In this document: piece after piece, positions 1 through 11,468 of the stretch | Layout of the letters: every line of letters begins with the position of its first letter | Position numbering within the stretch: the stretch's first letter is position 1 | Source: Ascarosepion bandense | Taxonomy: Eukaryota > Mollusca > Cephalopoda > Sepiida > Sepiidae | NCBI GenBank assembly: GCA_037127315.1 | Contig: JBBBDQ010000330.1 | Location: forward strand, 1,901,001-1,965,000 | Length of the DNA: 64,000 nt | Direction of reading: 5' to 3' | Notes under the pieces: model-generated | Database searches by the model: none | What the model was told of the DNA's origin: nothing | What the model saw: only the letters and a program-made list of their open reading frames with translations | Made by a program: the position numbers and the translations under genes

Positions 1-1138
1 TCCTCTGTAGACAAAAAAGAGGCATCCATGATTGAGCCTACAATTTCAGTGAATTCTTTGTCAGATTTTTTGCTTGAAATATTCTCTTCCAAATGAGAAT
101 TATTTTCTTCAAAATTTGTTTCACTTTTCTGGTTAACTGATTTAGAATTGGAACAGGAAATGGCACTGCAATCATCTCTTAGACTATTATAGTGTAAGGT
201 GTAAATCGGTAATGGAGTTGAAGAAGAAATTTCTTCTGTGAACTTTCCTGAAGCTTCTATTTCTTGGTTTGTAGTAAGAATGCTGTCTGTGGTGAATGGT
301 ATTCCGTCTGCAGTGAGAAGCAGGCCATCTGAGGATAGAGTGAGGCCAACAGTGGAGAGAGAAGAGTCCTCCTTGGAGAGTGAAATGGTCACAGTTGAAG
401 GAGAAATCTCAGCAAGGGAAATGGGTAGTGTTTCTTCAGTGGTCATAGTTATTGATGCTGGAGCATTAGTGAAATTAGTGGCTATCATATTGGGCGAAGA
501 AAATCTTTTTGGGGCTATTAACTGACCACTGTCTGAATGGGTTGAGATCAATTTCATTGGGGAAGTTATTTCTACAAATCGTGGAATTAATATCTGATTG
601 GAAGCCGTTTCTGTGGAAGTAGCATTAATCTCTGTTACTGGATCAGGAATCTCATTTGTAGATTGAGCTGATTCAGAAAAAAATGGAATTCCAACCTTTG
701 GTGCTTCTTGGTTAAGGGTTTGTTGTGTTTGTGTGTGTGTAGAAGCTTTGGGAGCAGATGACAGGGGCAAGATATTTGGATCTTTGTTTGAGACTAGTGT
801 TTGAGGCAATGCTGGAAGAATTTGTTGAGAAGTAAGTGATAGGAGAATGTCGGGGGATGTGGATGTTGACACATCATCCAGGGATGTTTGGGTTTTTAAT
901 GCAAAGATATTAGATGTTGATGTTTGGGGAATAGCTGCCAAAGATGATGGCATTAGATCCTGAGTAGAAGCTGTTGGTTCTTCTCCAGGATTCATTGATG
1001 AGCACACTGTCTTTATATTTGGTTCTATTTCTGTTTCTACTGATGAGGTTAAATTTTCAGAAACACATAATTCCTCTTCATGTCTGTCTGAAACACATAT
1101 TTGCTTCTTCAAGACTATGTATGTGAAAGAGTCTGCAT
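1..1138 (-). CDS. 3' coding exon (partial) of ALS2CR8/CaRF-like gene, Ser/Thr-rich tail
   Basis: The minus strand is open from a splice acceptor (TTCTCATTCCAG, ending at 1139) to the left edge, about 379 codons without a stop. The product is rich in Ser, Thr, Pro, Ile and acidic residues with no recognisable fold, as expected of a disordered, possibly activating, tail. The exon begins with two bases that complete a codon. The upstream exon at 7392-8108 ends with one base (G), so the junction codon is GAT and reads ...WQSE-D-ADSF.... This exact phase fit is the main evidence that both belong to one gene. The stop codon lies outside the window. Joining is inferred from splice signals and phase; no domain supports this exon by itself. 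Confidence 0.6.
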
Positions 1139-1483
1139 CTGGAATGAGAAAGCACAAAAGTATTTTTCTCAGGCAGAAAACACATCTGGAAAGGAGGGCT
1201 TATGTAGATGAATTATATACTTTAACTGTAAAAATCAAAATGAACAAAAACGAGAATATTAGACTGAACAATTGATGCCTAAGTGATAATAACTAATTAG
1301 AGGATTTCATATTTACAAAAAATTATTTGAGAATCTTGTAAAGAAAAGAAAATTTGCAAGATGGATAAAATTTCAAATCACAAATCTTTACAATTTATGA
1401 ATAGAACTTAGGGTAATTAAAACATTTTAATGATACAGAAAATATATATTATAATATTAAAAGATGATATTTACTTAGGCATT

Positions 1484-1526
<43 letters not shown>

Positions 1527-1671
1527 GTTTATGTACATTAATTTTTATTTGTTTAAAATTATTATAATTTATTTTTTTAATGTGTATATCAATAAATATA
1601 AGAGCAGACACTGACATCATCACTGTGTAGCAATAGTGTGTTTTATGCTTAAACAACTGAAAATTTAATTC

Positions 1672-1715
<44 letters not shown>

Positions 1716-1720
1716 CATAC
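1484..1720. repeat. Paired GT/TA and TA/CA/TA microsatellites
   Basis: (GT)n runs into (TA)n at 1484-1527, and (TA)n-(CA)n-(TA)n follows at 1672-1720. The two arrays are roughly mirror images (GT..TA versus TA..CA) about 150 bp apart and could pair as a hairpin. Confidence 0.9.
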
Positions 1721-1965
1721 AGATGTGATAGGTAAATTGATGCCATTTTATATTTTTATTTTGCACATGTCTGCTGTTTGTTTTAGATTTTGATAACTGC
1801 ACAGTATAGATGGATCAGTTGCATACAAACTATCATATTTATTATATTCACATGTACGTGTTTTTGTAGAATGTATAATAGTATCCAAAACAAAAGTGAA
1901 GGTGGTGACACAAAGATTTTTTTATTAATGGCACTTTTCACTGGAAAAAAAAAATATATATATCA

Positions 1966-2160
1966 AGCATATTCTCCAATTACCACTCCTTAATTTTCTA
2001 AATAACCATGAATTCATCTTATATTTTCTAAATAAATCATTTTCACAATTTATTTTAAAATATCAACTGAAGAAGAACAGTATTGCTCTGAAACATGAAA
2101 ATTTTTGTGTAGTGATATAATGCTTTTATAAACCATTGTAATAACAAAATTACAATATTA
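1966..2160 (+). repeat. Left direct repeat (pseudo-LTR) of Penelope-like element
   Basis: About 195 bp are repeated almost unchanged at 5790-5980. The repeat contains CTGAAGA (2067-2073), then a short imperfect hairpin, then GAAAC (2090-2094). This is the spacing of a hammerhead core with a decayed first box. Penelope-like elements are known to carry direct pseudo-LTRs with hammerhead motifs, which fits the reverse transcriptase fragments between the two copies. Confidence 0.65.
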
Positions 2161-2519
2161 AGCTCTACTTTGTATTGTGCACTCTTTATAAAAGTAAATG
2201 CATGAATAGTGGGTTTTAATCACCTGTTCTTTCACTTCCTTATAACATTTAGCTTCCACCTTGATAGAGCACTATCTACATTTATTTTTAATTTTATTTC
2301 TTACTCTAACAATGAAAAAAAAATTTTGGAATCTCTCTCAAAAACATTTCCAACTCAAACAAACAGGAATATTTCATGAAACTTGTCCATAAAATCGAGG
2401 ATTTAATTCGAAGGATGAGATGGAAAGCTTATTTTTTTCTTCATAACTATAAACATTCTAAAGAATCTGAACCTTATGGAATTCAAAAGCATAAATACTG
2501 CACCAGTAATTGATAGATT

Positions 2520-5410
2520 ATCTGGTTTTGAAAATGATTTATTTGAAATAATCAACAACATCTCTTAACAAAAGGAAGAATAATTTCCAAAACCCCCCTT
2601 TGACCATGTTTCAAACATAAAACATCAGACAAAGTTTTTGTTAAGTCTGAAAAAAACATGTAGCTTCTATAAAATTACTACTAAGGATTATACCACTTTG
2701 ATTAAAAAAAATATTATAAATAACTCAGTTCATTTAGTTGATAAAATAAATATTACAAGAAAAACTATTACTGAAAAACTCAAAATTAGTGACAAAGTTA
2801 CTAAACTTTGTACTAAAGAAGCTTACATAACTTTAAAAAACCATAAACCTAATTTTGAGACAAATCTATCCACTAGAATCATCAATTGCACCAGGTCAGA
2901 AAATGGTAAAATCAGTAAAATTATTCTAGAATGGATTAATAACCAAATCAAACAGAACTTTGGATGACTAATACAACTGATGTAATGAACTGATTTTGCA
3001 ATATAAAGGATAAAAGCAACTGTTCTTTAATTCAGTTTGACATAGTTGATTATTACCCATCAGTTTCCAAGGATCTATAGGATACAAATTCTATATCATC
3101 CATCAACTAACTAAAACACACAAAGTAAAATTGGACACCTGCAAAATTGGATCCACTAAAAGCATTTTGGAAAAACCCAATTATAACAGGCAAAGTAAAA
3201 TGCATACCTGCAAAAGTGGATTAAAATGATTAAAACCATTTTGGAAAACCCAGACCAAGAAAAATTCACAAGTCAGTGTGAAAAGCAAAATTCTGGATCC
3301 TGATTGGATTAGAATAGAAAATTCATATATGACGTTTTTTCACACCTAGAAGTGAAAATGCTCACTGGAGCTGGTCACATAACCAGATTCACTACTTAAG
3401 GACATTCTGTGACCAGTCAAAATCAGTCAGAATGGGAGCAGTATCTGATAGCATCTCACAATGTAAGGAAAAAACTTCAAGCTGACTCGGTCACGTCTTG
3501 CCGATATCTTCTTCCAATTTTCTTTTCTTCTTCAACCCGGACGTAAGGGCGCGTCATAGATTCATTTGGGCCTTTTCTTCCAATCTTCATTTTCACTCCA
3601 TGCCGCAAAAGAGAACAACAACAACGACAACAGGATGTGCTAAGTACAATTTCTCTATTTGTTTAACCTTCTCTCTCACTTTGTCGCCAAACTTTCAAAA
3701 AGAGGAAGGAACATAAGATTTTACATTCTGCTACTATCAAACCATGAGCTCTAAACTTCTGTGGACATTTTAAATACCTACATTTCTCTTTGAACAATGT
3801 TAACTACAAAACTACATGCATTCTCAATGAACATTTTTCTTCTCACAAAATGTTATAGTCTTCAGTTAATGAAATTTCCCTTATATTTTCTTACAATTTT
3901 GTTATTCTGTTAATAAATCTTTACTTTAATGTACATATGAAATATTTTATCCTTTCACATTTCAATATCCAACCTTCAACCTTCTGATATTTAAATTGTG
4001 GGGACTTCAGTCGTGTTTGGCACGAAGCCACTTTACCAAGCATTACCGAGACCCCTACAGATCTTTTCACTTTGGCACTGGAATTTGCCACACATTATTC
4101 AAACTTAACTAAGAATAAAGAAAATATTATAATGGCCATTCAGACATCTGTTATTATCCACAACCAAGAACAATGGATAAAAATAATTTTGGTGACCAAT
4201 TTTACATTACAATGGGTGCGTTAGACTCTGCAGAGTCTTCTGATATCATCGGTTTATTTGCTCTATATAACCCCACTGCACACTATGACATTAACACATA
4301 TGACATAGGGTTATATACAGATGATGGATTTATGATAGAACAAAATTCCACACATTTTAAAACCGATAAAATTAGAAAACTAATCCACAGAGGATTCAAA
4401 AGTCTAAACCTAAAAGTAATAATCAACATTAATTTAAAATTAATAAATTTCCTTGATGTAACACTGGATTTAGTAAATGATACTTATCAACCATACATAA
4501 AACCCAACAAATAGCTATTATACATCCACCCAAAGTCTAATCACTCCACAAGTGTAATCAAACTTGTACTCACCTCCACAGAATATAGAATTAGTAAAAA
4601 CTCTTCTAGTGAAGAAGTATTTTATAAACATAGAGATTTTCATAATAATGCCCTAAGGAATAGTGGCTATATGAACCATTATATCAAATACATAAAAAAT
4701 ATGACTATAACAAGAAAAATAGAAATAGAAAAATCATTTGGTTTTCACCCTCTTTCAACCAAATGATTAGCACTAAATTAGGGCTGAAGCTCCTCAATTT
4801 AATTGATAAGCATTTCCCTAATAATAACCCCCTAAGTAAAATTTTTAATGAAAGTACCCTTAAATTAGGTTATAGCTGTACAAATAATCTAGAAAAAATT
4901 ATTAAAATTCATAAAATCTTAAATCAGCATGTAACTCAACAATAATTATTCAAATAACGACAATAACAATAATACAAATTTATATAATTGTCAAAATCCT
5001 AATAATTGCCCACTGGAAAATAGGTGTCTAACAAATTCGATTGTATGCCAATGTACTATATCATCAAATCCAAACCTAACTATTAAAAAAGTTTACACTG
5101 GATTTACTAAGAACACTTTTAAACAGTGTTGGTATTTGCATCTAACTTTCTTAAAAAATAACATGTACTGAAACCAAACATCCCTTTCTGTATATTTTTG
5201 GAAGTTAAAAGATACAAACAAAACACCAAAAGTAAAATTCTGGAAAAAACAAGAATCTGTAAATTGTTTTATGACATCTGCCCTCTGTGCCTGAATGAAA
5301 AGCTGCAGATTTTAAGGTTCGCTAAAAATAAAGTACTACCGAATTGTAGAGATGAATTGACAGTTTTATATAAAGATCAAAAATATTTTTCTCTAAAATT
5401 TAATTAATTA
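2520..5410 (+). mobile_element. Penelope-like retroelement, decayed, GIY-YIG type
   Basis: Disabled plus-strand pieces keep a recognisable order. A reverse transcriptase N-terminal part (2600-2967) has KEAYITLKNHKPNF. The catalytic stretch FDIVDYYPSVSKDL is at about 3035-3078. After a 1-kb interruption, LALEFATHY (about 4075) leads to YTMG-like and YTDDG motifs (4200-4330) and the palm/thumb NFLDVTLDL (4450). A linker with LIDKHFPNNN follows (4780-4940), then a GIY-YIG-like nuclease start VYTGFTKNTFKQ (from 5091) and a Cys-rich tail (5198-5407). This layout is that of Penelope-like elements with a C-terminal GIY-YIG domain. Several stops and frameshifts mean it is inactive. The family name is from motif recognition. 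Confidence 0.65.
3081..4066. mobile_element. Unclassified insertion inside the Penelope-like element
   Basis: The reverse transcriptase frame stops after YPSVSKDL and resumes with LALEFATHY about 985 bp later, so this block is an insertion. It starts with two imperfect tandem units of roughly 70 bp (about 3120-3260, sharing CAAAGTAAAAT...CCTGCAAAA). It also contains a pyrimidine-rich stretch with ACCCGGACGTAAGGGCGCG (3534-3555) and ends near TACCGAGACCCCTA. It may be a solo LTR, but I found no clear terminal TG..CA pair or target duplication. Confidence 0.4.
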
Positions 5411-5789
5411 CATTTGTTCATTTATAACTTATGCTACAATATAACTTAAAAATTATTTTACTAAAATAAATGACCCCCACAATACTTATTTGTTTTTTTA
5501 ATTATACCATAATTATTTAATTCTAATTTTAACCTAAACAATCCAGCTCCTTTAACTCATGAGGTAGTACAAAATCAAGTTAAAAAATCCTAAAATCTAA
5601 CCTACTGTTAAAAATTATTGTCTACCCATTTAAATAATGTATAGTTCCACTATGCATTTTACTTGGACAAAATTAAAAAGTGTCATGCCTTGACATCAGG
5701 TTACTCTGTTTCCTTTAGCGACCCAAATTTTCAACTTCATTGTTTCAACCTGATTCTCATTTTTGAATGAAAAATATTGACACACCTAT

Positions 5790-5980
5790 AAGCATATTCT
5801 CCAATTACCACTACTTAATTTTTTAAATAACCATGAATTCATCTTATATTTTCTAAATAAATAATTTTCACCATTTATTTAAAATATTACCTGGAGAAGA
5901 ACAGTATTGTTCTGAAACATGAAAATTTTTGTAGTGATATAATGCTTTTATAAACCATTGTAATAACAAAATTACAATAT
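5790..5980 (+). repeat. Right direct repeat (pseudo-LTR) with hammerhead-like core
   Basis: This is the second copy of the 1966-2160 repeat. It keeps a perfect 5-bp stem AGAAC/GTTCT (5898-5902 with 5909-5913) between CTGGAGA (5891-5897) and GAAAC (5914-5918). The stem and GAAA box match a hammerhead; the first box differs from CTGATGA at two positions, so activity is unlikely. Confidence 0.6.
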
Positions 5981-5984
5981 ATAT

Positions 5985-6283
5985 ATATTAAACAATGTTA
6001 CTAAACTCACAAACACTTCTTTTATAACCCCAATCTAAAATTTCAAATGTCCCTTTTCTGAAGATTTTTGGAAATGAAAGAAGAGGGACTAAACCCCATA
6101 GTAAATTGGAAGCTGATAGATTCAGCCTGCACCCCCGAAAAACTTTACGATAGATGTAATCTATGTTTAGTTGAAAAGATGAAAATAATAAAGTATCTTA
6201 AACAAAATCTACTTTTAAATATACGTAAGGAATTCATAAGCAAATGCCATCACAAATCTAAATTTTTAAACTTTAAATTATAA
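5985..6283 (+). mobile_element. Second, 5'-truncated Penelope-like copy (C-terminal tail)
   Basis: Directly after the right repeat, a further plus-strand frame ends with RCNLCLVEKMKIIKYLKQN and KCHHKSKF. This is the same Cys-containing C-terminal tail as at 5260-5400 but in a different copy. A partial tandem copy next to a pseudo-LTR is the arrangement typical of Penelope-like insertions. Confidence 0.6.
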
Positions 6284-6686
6284 TATAAGAGCCCTCCTAA
6301 AAGTAATCCAAAATCAATCTATGTCTGATAGAAGCTTTCCTCCCCTCTTCTTAATCAGTAGAGTATTAATTAAAATGACCATAAAAATCTAACTTTTTTA
6401 ACCCTTACATTTTCTGAGCCCATAATTTTAGATAGCAACTAATCACAAATTCTGAGTTTGTTTTCCTGATCCCTGAATGGAATGCTTTCCCTGCCTAAAA
6501 TTTTCATTTTAAACTTTTTTTTTCATCTATCTTTTTAGTGGTTCATTCATATCAATAATCAACTTATTGATATAATGAGATAACTTAAGGAAATTTATGA
6601 TCTACACTACAATTATAAAATTCTCTATAACAATCTTTCTGTATTTGGTAACTTCCATTCTATTTTTGTGTATTCTTATATTTGCT

Positions 6687-6689
6687 TTA

Positions 6690-6736
<47 letters not shown>

Positions 6737-6838
6737 AAAGAATATTATAAATAGTATTTATTTCTACTATTATAGTAGAAATAAACAAATACTGTCAAAA
6801 AAACACATTTTCAAACTCAAAACGTTTTAATATTCTTT

Positions 6839-6880
<42 letters not shown>

Positions 6881-6949
6881 GACAGTATACGTGGATCATC
6901 ACTATGCTATATATATATATATAAGAAAATTTGTTGCCTAAATACACAA

Positions 6950-6984
<35 letters not shown>

Positions 6985-7010
6985 GACAGTATACGTGGAT
7001 CATCACTATG

Positions 7011-7044
<34 letters not shown>

Positions 7045-7075
7045 TTGTGTATTTAGGCAACAAATTTTCTTTTAG
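6687..7075. repeat. TA-microsatellite cluster with inverted and direct flanking repeats
   Basis: Four main (TA)n tracts (about 6690-6733, 6841-6876, 6953-6980, 7011-7041) are separated by unique segments that are themselves repeated. GGAAAGAATATTA (6735) returns inverted as TAATATTCTTTCC (6828-6840). TTAAGACAGTATACGTGG (6877) returns directly at 6981. AGAAAATTTGTTGCCTAAAT (6924) returns inverted at about 7055-7075. The whole block is close to a nested palindrome. Confidence 0.8.
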
Positions 7076-7391
7076 GCATGTCACATTAAATAAATTGCAG
7101 ACATTGTGTCTGCTTATTTTTAATAAAATCCCCTCATACTCACGGATAATCTTTTGTGTATTATAATTGAAAGATGTCAGCTCCCAAGGCATTTTCCTCA
7201 CACTTTGTTTTATTGTCATTTTAAACTGAGGAAGCCAGAGAGAGCATGCTTCTCCAGTGAAACACATCTTTAGTAAAAATTTTCCACTTTGTCATATCAT
7301 CTTCATATTCACATATGTATAAAAACCCTTTTCATTTTCTAAGTGAAAAGAGACTGAAAAAAAAACAAGAATATATTAAAAGGAATTTTAC

Positions 7392-8108
7392 CTTCACTTT
7401 GCCATTTCATTCCAACTCCAAAAGTTTTGTCTGAAGTTTCAGAATTGCTACCAACATTTTTAAAGTCTTCATCTTCCTGTGACTCCATTTTGGATATAGC
7501 TGTTATACTTGTTTCTCCTGCTTCATGAGCTTTTTCCTTCTTTGGAACCTTTGTCATCAAGTAGCGAATGTCCTGTGATGTTGGATAGAATCGACGGTCT
7601 ATGCAATCAGCGACCTGGTTCTTCAAAGCCCAGTTCTTGACCCTTGTAATAATTTCCTCTTTTTTGAGTCCTTCTTTGCTCAGTTTTTTAATGAACTCTA
7701 TCAGATTGGGATGAATTCGGTTGACTTTCCATTCCTGTCGATTATCCAAACAATGCCCGCTGTGTTTGGTATTTTTACGCACTAAACATGCCTTTCTGAT
7801 GCCATCTCCAGTGAATTTGAATGAAACATAAGATTTGCAGGAATTGGCTCGAGTCTTGCTGGGATTTCCCTGAGACTTGCCTCTTGGTTTCTCATGTCTT
7901 TCACATAAGAATGTCTTCAAGGATAGACTTTCAGCTCTTTTAGATCGCTGGAACCTTCCTTCTTTATTTTCCTCCATTTTGTCCAGATAACATCTTATGA
8001 ATTCATCTTCTGACGATGTAATGAGGTAAACTTCAGTTTGGACAGATTTGGGTAGATGAGCATTCATCATGACAGACTGCAAAAATGCAACGTCGATGGG
8101 CGTTAAAC
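7392..8108 (-). CDS. Internal exon with ALS2CR8/CaRF-like region
   Basis: This 239-codon exon is bounded by an acceptor (TATTTTGATAG, ending at 8109) and a donor (GAAG|GTAAAA at 7392/7391). The peptide has a Cys/His region (SCKSYVSF...KHSGHC) followed by a helical stretch and the motif DRRFYPTSQDIRYLM. A motif of the type RRFYP-x3-DIR-x2-M is what I associate with the ALS2CR8 domain of calcium-responsive transcription factor (CaRF) and its invertebrate relatives, so a nuclear DNA-binding role is possible. The assignment rests on motif memory, not alignment. A FAR1-like transposase-derived zinc region is the main alternative. The C-terminal part is acidic and the next exon is at 1-1138. The exon starts with two bases of a split codon, so at least one more 5' exon lies to the right; I could not locate it. 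Confidence 0.6.
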
Positions 8109-9630
8109 CTATCAAAATAGATAAGATTAAACTGCATGATAGCACAAATCTGTAACTTAAAACTTGGTATTTTTTTAGCTTGATTGCTGTTTACTGTGCA
8201 CCGGGATCTAGAGGTAGACAATGACTTGAAGTTCACTAAATGGAATAAGCCTAACTGACTAAAATAGTGATGTAATTACATCACAATATTTTGACAAGTA
8301 CATTTCTGATCTCATTAAACAACTGGATTGCCATAATTCAAGAATTGTTACTACTTTACCTTAATTAGGTAATTGAATTACTGATGAAGTTCTTTTAAAG
8401 GATGAAATATCATATCCTCCCATTTTGTTAATTGTAATTAAGTTGAATATAATTGCTTATTAAAGGTAGATATTACACACTAATAGGCAATGTTATTTTA
8501 TTTAAATTATTAGTTGTTATTCTTTGGTTTTCTTTGAATTAATTTTTCGCCACTATAGTTATAAGCAATGTATGTGTGCTTATCAATTTCATTTAGTCAA
8601 ATGATTTATTCAAGTCATTTTCTACTCCCAGGACAGTATTAACTGTAAACAGTAGGCAAGCCTTTATTACTTTTAAGTCAGTAAATGATGATATTAAAAA
8701 AAAGATACTGTTATCTAGGGATGTTTAACTACAGCTACATTTCAATGACTACTGCTGGTTAGATTTCATAACCTAATTGTTTTCTTATGAAGAAAAGGCT
8801 CCCAAGGATAAAAGGAAAATGTTCAAGTCTTCTGGTTTATAGTGCTTACTTAATGATCATAAAATGATAGCTTGAGAGTTGTGATAAAAAACAACAAAAA
8901 TAATAAGTTTGAGTTTTGTTTAATGGCATATCAACCTCTGCAGGTTATTTAATGCCAAAATGGTGGAGTTTTAAAGTATTTTTAAATGTTCGGTTATAGT
9001 GAGAAGATCGATTTAGTTCTTTTTTATTTTAGAAAACTGAAAATGTCTTCTAGTTTTGTATTCAAAAATGTTTTGCTGAGAATAATTTTTTCCTTCAAAA
9101 ATGTATTGTTGGTAATATTTTTCCTTCAAAAATGTATATTTTTCTATAAAAGTCTATTTTTATGTATAGATTTGTATAAAAGTATATACTTTCATAGTGT
9201 TTTGACCCCAGTTTGGAGGGGTTAACTATTTGCCCATAGCTGGGACCCTAACAGGTGCTACCACTCTGGGTCAGGGTGGACCTGGGAACAACAGCAATTA
9301 AGAGGTGGTTCCATGCTCCTCACAACCTCCCAATCAGAGGCCTTGCTGCCAGATGCAGTTTACCATCATGCCCAGGACCACAAAAATAATAAAGAAATAC
9401 TTGTCATAAATGAATAATGATGACAAAGTTTTATTTTGTTGAAATAAAGTCAATCATAAATGTACAAAAAATTGCATTTTAACTGGTCTTGATAAAAATA
9501 TTCAACCCAATTTTAAATTACTATATTGTTGCATTTGCTAAATTGTTGCCATCTTATATCTTTAATTTTGTGAATGTGTGTTGTTTGATTTTGATTTTCT
9601 CAACTGCACAGTATAGTAGGGTCAATTGGT
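8109..9630. other. AT-rich interval without recognised gene
   Basis: This lies upstream of the ALS2CR8-like exon, so a 5' exon may be hidden here. 8980-9180 holds three copies of TCCTTCAAAAATGT spaced 38-40 bp apart. 9200-9370 is a GC-richer block (GGGGTTAACTATTTGCCCAT...) resembling a worn interspersed repeat of unknown class. No supported coding sequence was seen. Confidence 0.4.
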
Positions 9631-9631
9631 C

Positions 9632-9800
9632 ACTGTCTGTGATAAAAAGATCACCATGACACAATTCACTCTTCCATAAACTTGGAAACATTATGCTGTA
9701 TTACTTGGCATTCACACTAGAAGACCCAATATGAACATTTCAGAGTGCTTGGGTATCAATCTGAAGACAGTGCAGAGGATTTGGAAAGAGTTGGATGGTA
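9632..9800 (+). mobile_element. Tc1/mariner-like N-terminal fragment
   Basis: The plus-strand frame reads IHTRRPNMNISECLGIN followed by LKTVQRIWKELDG, which looks like the helix-turn-helix DNA-binding segment of a mariner-type transposase. An upstream stop interrupts the frame, and it is cut off on the right by the short LINE-derived element at 9819. There is no catalytic region, so this is a fragment only. Confidence 0.45.
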
Positions 9801-9818
9801 TATATATATTTTTTTTTT

Positions 9819-10085
9819 TAAAATCATATCACCCCGAGCAGGGCGGTAACACCACTCATGTGCAAGGGGCTATGTAAGAGTGAAAAGATTGGAAAAGAGA
9901 AAGCCGGAAACCACATCCTAAACAGGAAACAAGGGATGAGCCTCTTCACCCGTTCAATAGACGTGGGTGGAGTGTGAACCGGGTGATAGTTTAGTCTATC
10001 TACTCCAATTGAAAAAAAAAAAAAAAGGGGAAAAGAATGGAAAAGAGTAAAAAGATTGGAAAAGAGAAAGCCGGAAACCACATCC
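9819..10085 (-). mobile_element. Short LINE-derived (SINE-like) element plus partial repeat
   Basis: Read on the minus strand, about 190 bp starts with CAATTGGAGTAGATAG and contains a GGATGTGGTTTCCGGC block. It ends with GTGTTACCGCCCTGCTCGG, GGTGATATGATT and an A-tail. The end matches the 3' tail of the Jockey/I-like LINEs in this window (16588, 58655), and the start matches the far 5' end of the long LINE copy near 43600-43680. The middle of the LINE is missing. A 38-bp part (AAAGATTGGAAAAGAGAAAG...) is repeated at 10047-10085. Confidence 0.6.
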
Positions 10086-11150
10086 TTCTGTGCTTTATAG
10101 ACTACACAAAGGCGTTTAACAAAGTATGCCACAAAGGACTTGATAGAGATGCTTGACAACCTTGACATTTTCAGAAAAGACATTTGGATAATCAAGAATC
10201 TATATTGGCAGCAAACCATTTGTGTACGAATAGGAAGTGAACTCGGCAGGTATACAAACATAGAAAGGGGCGTAAGACAAGATGTTTTCTCACCAGATCT
10301 ATTTAACTTATACAGTGAAAAAATTCTGAGAGAAATAAAATCCTTGCCAGGATTTGTTACAATCTCAATAATATAGATATGCAGATGACACAGTGATGAT
10401 AGCAAACACAGAAAGGAGAATGCAGGACCTCCTACAGAAGTTAGCAAAAGAAAGCAAGAAGAAAGGACTGAGCATAAACTACAAGAAAACTGAATGTATG
10501 CTCATTAGCAAAAAGAAGACCCTTAAAATGCCAACTACAAGTCAAAGAAACTAAAATAAAACAAATAAGAAATTTAAATACCTGGGAAGTGTTCTGACAG
10601 AGGATGTAAAGTGTGGCATTGAGATCCAAAGACACATTGGCATGACCAAGGACACATTCAGAAGCTAACCAGAGTACTGAAAGACAGAAAAATCTCATTG
10701 GAAACAAGAGAGCTGGATTGCTATGTGATATCTGTTCTTCTGTATGGAAGTGAATGTTGGACAATCTCTTCAAGGATGAAGGAGAAGCTTGAGGCAGCAG
10801 AAATGTGGTTTTACAGAAGGATGCTGTGAATACCATGGACTGAGCATATCAGCAATGATGAAGTGTTGGACAGGATGCAACCGAGAAGAAAATTCATACT
10901 TAACATCAGGAAGAGACAGATGTGGTTCCTGGGACATGTAATGAGGAAAGAGGGCCTGGAAAATTTAACACTCACAGGATAAATAGAAGGAAAGAGAGAC
11001 ATACTTGATAGGCCTGAGCAAATGAATGGCAGAGCAGGGTTTGGGAGAGATAGCAAGAGGAAAAATATTGAGGGCAACAAGAGACAGAGCCAAGTGGAAG
11101 TCCATGATTGCCTGCATCCTGAAGGGACATGGTACATGAAGAAGAACTAG
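10086..11150 (+). mobile_element. RTE-like LINE reverse transcriptase fragment (CFDP2-like)
   Basis: The frame shows RT motif A as DYTKAFNKV (10091), a conserved NLYWQQT, GVRQDVFSPDLFNLY and motif C as RYADDTVMIAN (about 10374-10405). C-terminal elements follow across many frameshifts: KKGLSINYKKTECM, FKYLGSVLTED, LYGSECWT, MRKEGLEN-like and a final ...SMIACILKGHGT. This is the endonuclease/RT family often annotated as craniofacial development protein 2-like in molluscs and cnidarians. The endonuclease half is absent. The catalytic YADD is intact but the frame is broken. Confidence 0.75.
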
Positions 11151-11468
11151 ACTGGTGTTGAGATCTCATAAATTCACAGTTGAGCTTTCTAGATATAGCT
11201 GTGAATTCTATGCAAACAGTTACAATTATTTGAGCATATATAATTGTAAGAGGATGAAGAGTTATACAGAAGAAAATGTATGGTGATTTTCAAAATATTC
11301 CGGTGCTGCATGCTGTTTTTGCAAAAAAAAAAAAAAAGAAGCCCCTCCACTAGACAAGGTCACAAATATAGTAAATCACTGAAAATGAAAATACTTTTCA
11401 ACTGTAAGTAGCACAAGTGAGTTGAGTAGACATTAAAAAAAAAAACAAAACATCCAAATCTGTTTCAT

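Larger units (their letters stand above)
1139..7391 (-). other. 6.25-kb intron of the ALS2CR8-like gene
   Basis: The interval between the two phase-compatible exons has a GT donor and an AG acceptor on the minus strand. It is filled by two GT/TA/CA microsatellites, a Penelope-like element on the opposite strand with flanking direct repeats, and a TA-microsatellite/inverted-repeat cluster. No further coding exon was seen in it. Confidence 0.55.

Noticed and set aside
238..525. Plus-strand 95-codon frame
   Set aside because: It is the shadow of the minus-strand Ser/Thr-rich exon at 1-1138.
1039..1063. CTGATGA...GAAAC-like pair
   Set aside because: It lies in coding sequence, has no stem II and no cleavage site.
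9824..11169. Minus-strand hydrophobic frames resembling membrane proteins
   Set aside because: They are antisense to the short LINE derivative and the RTE-like fragment; the Leu/Phe/Ser richness is the complement of A-rich coding.
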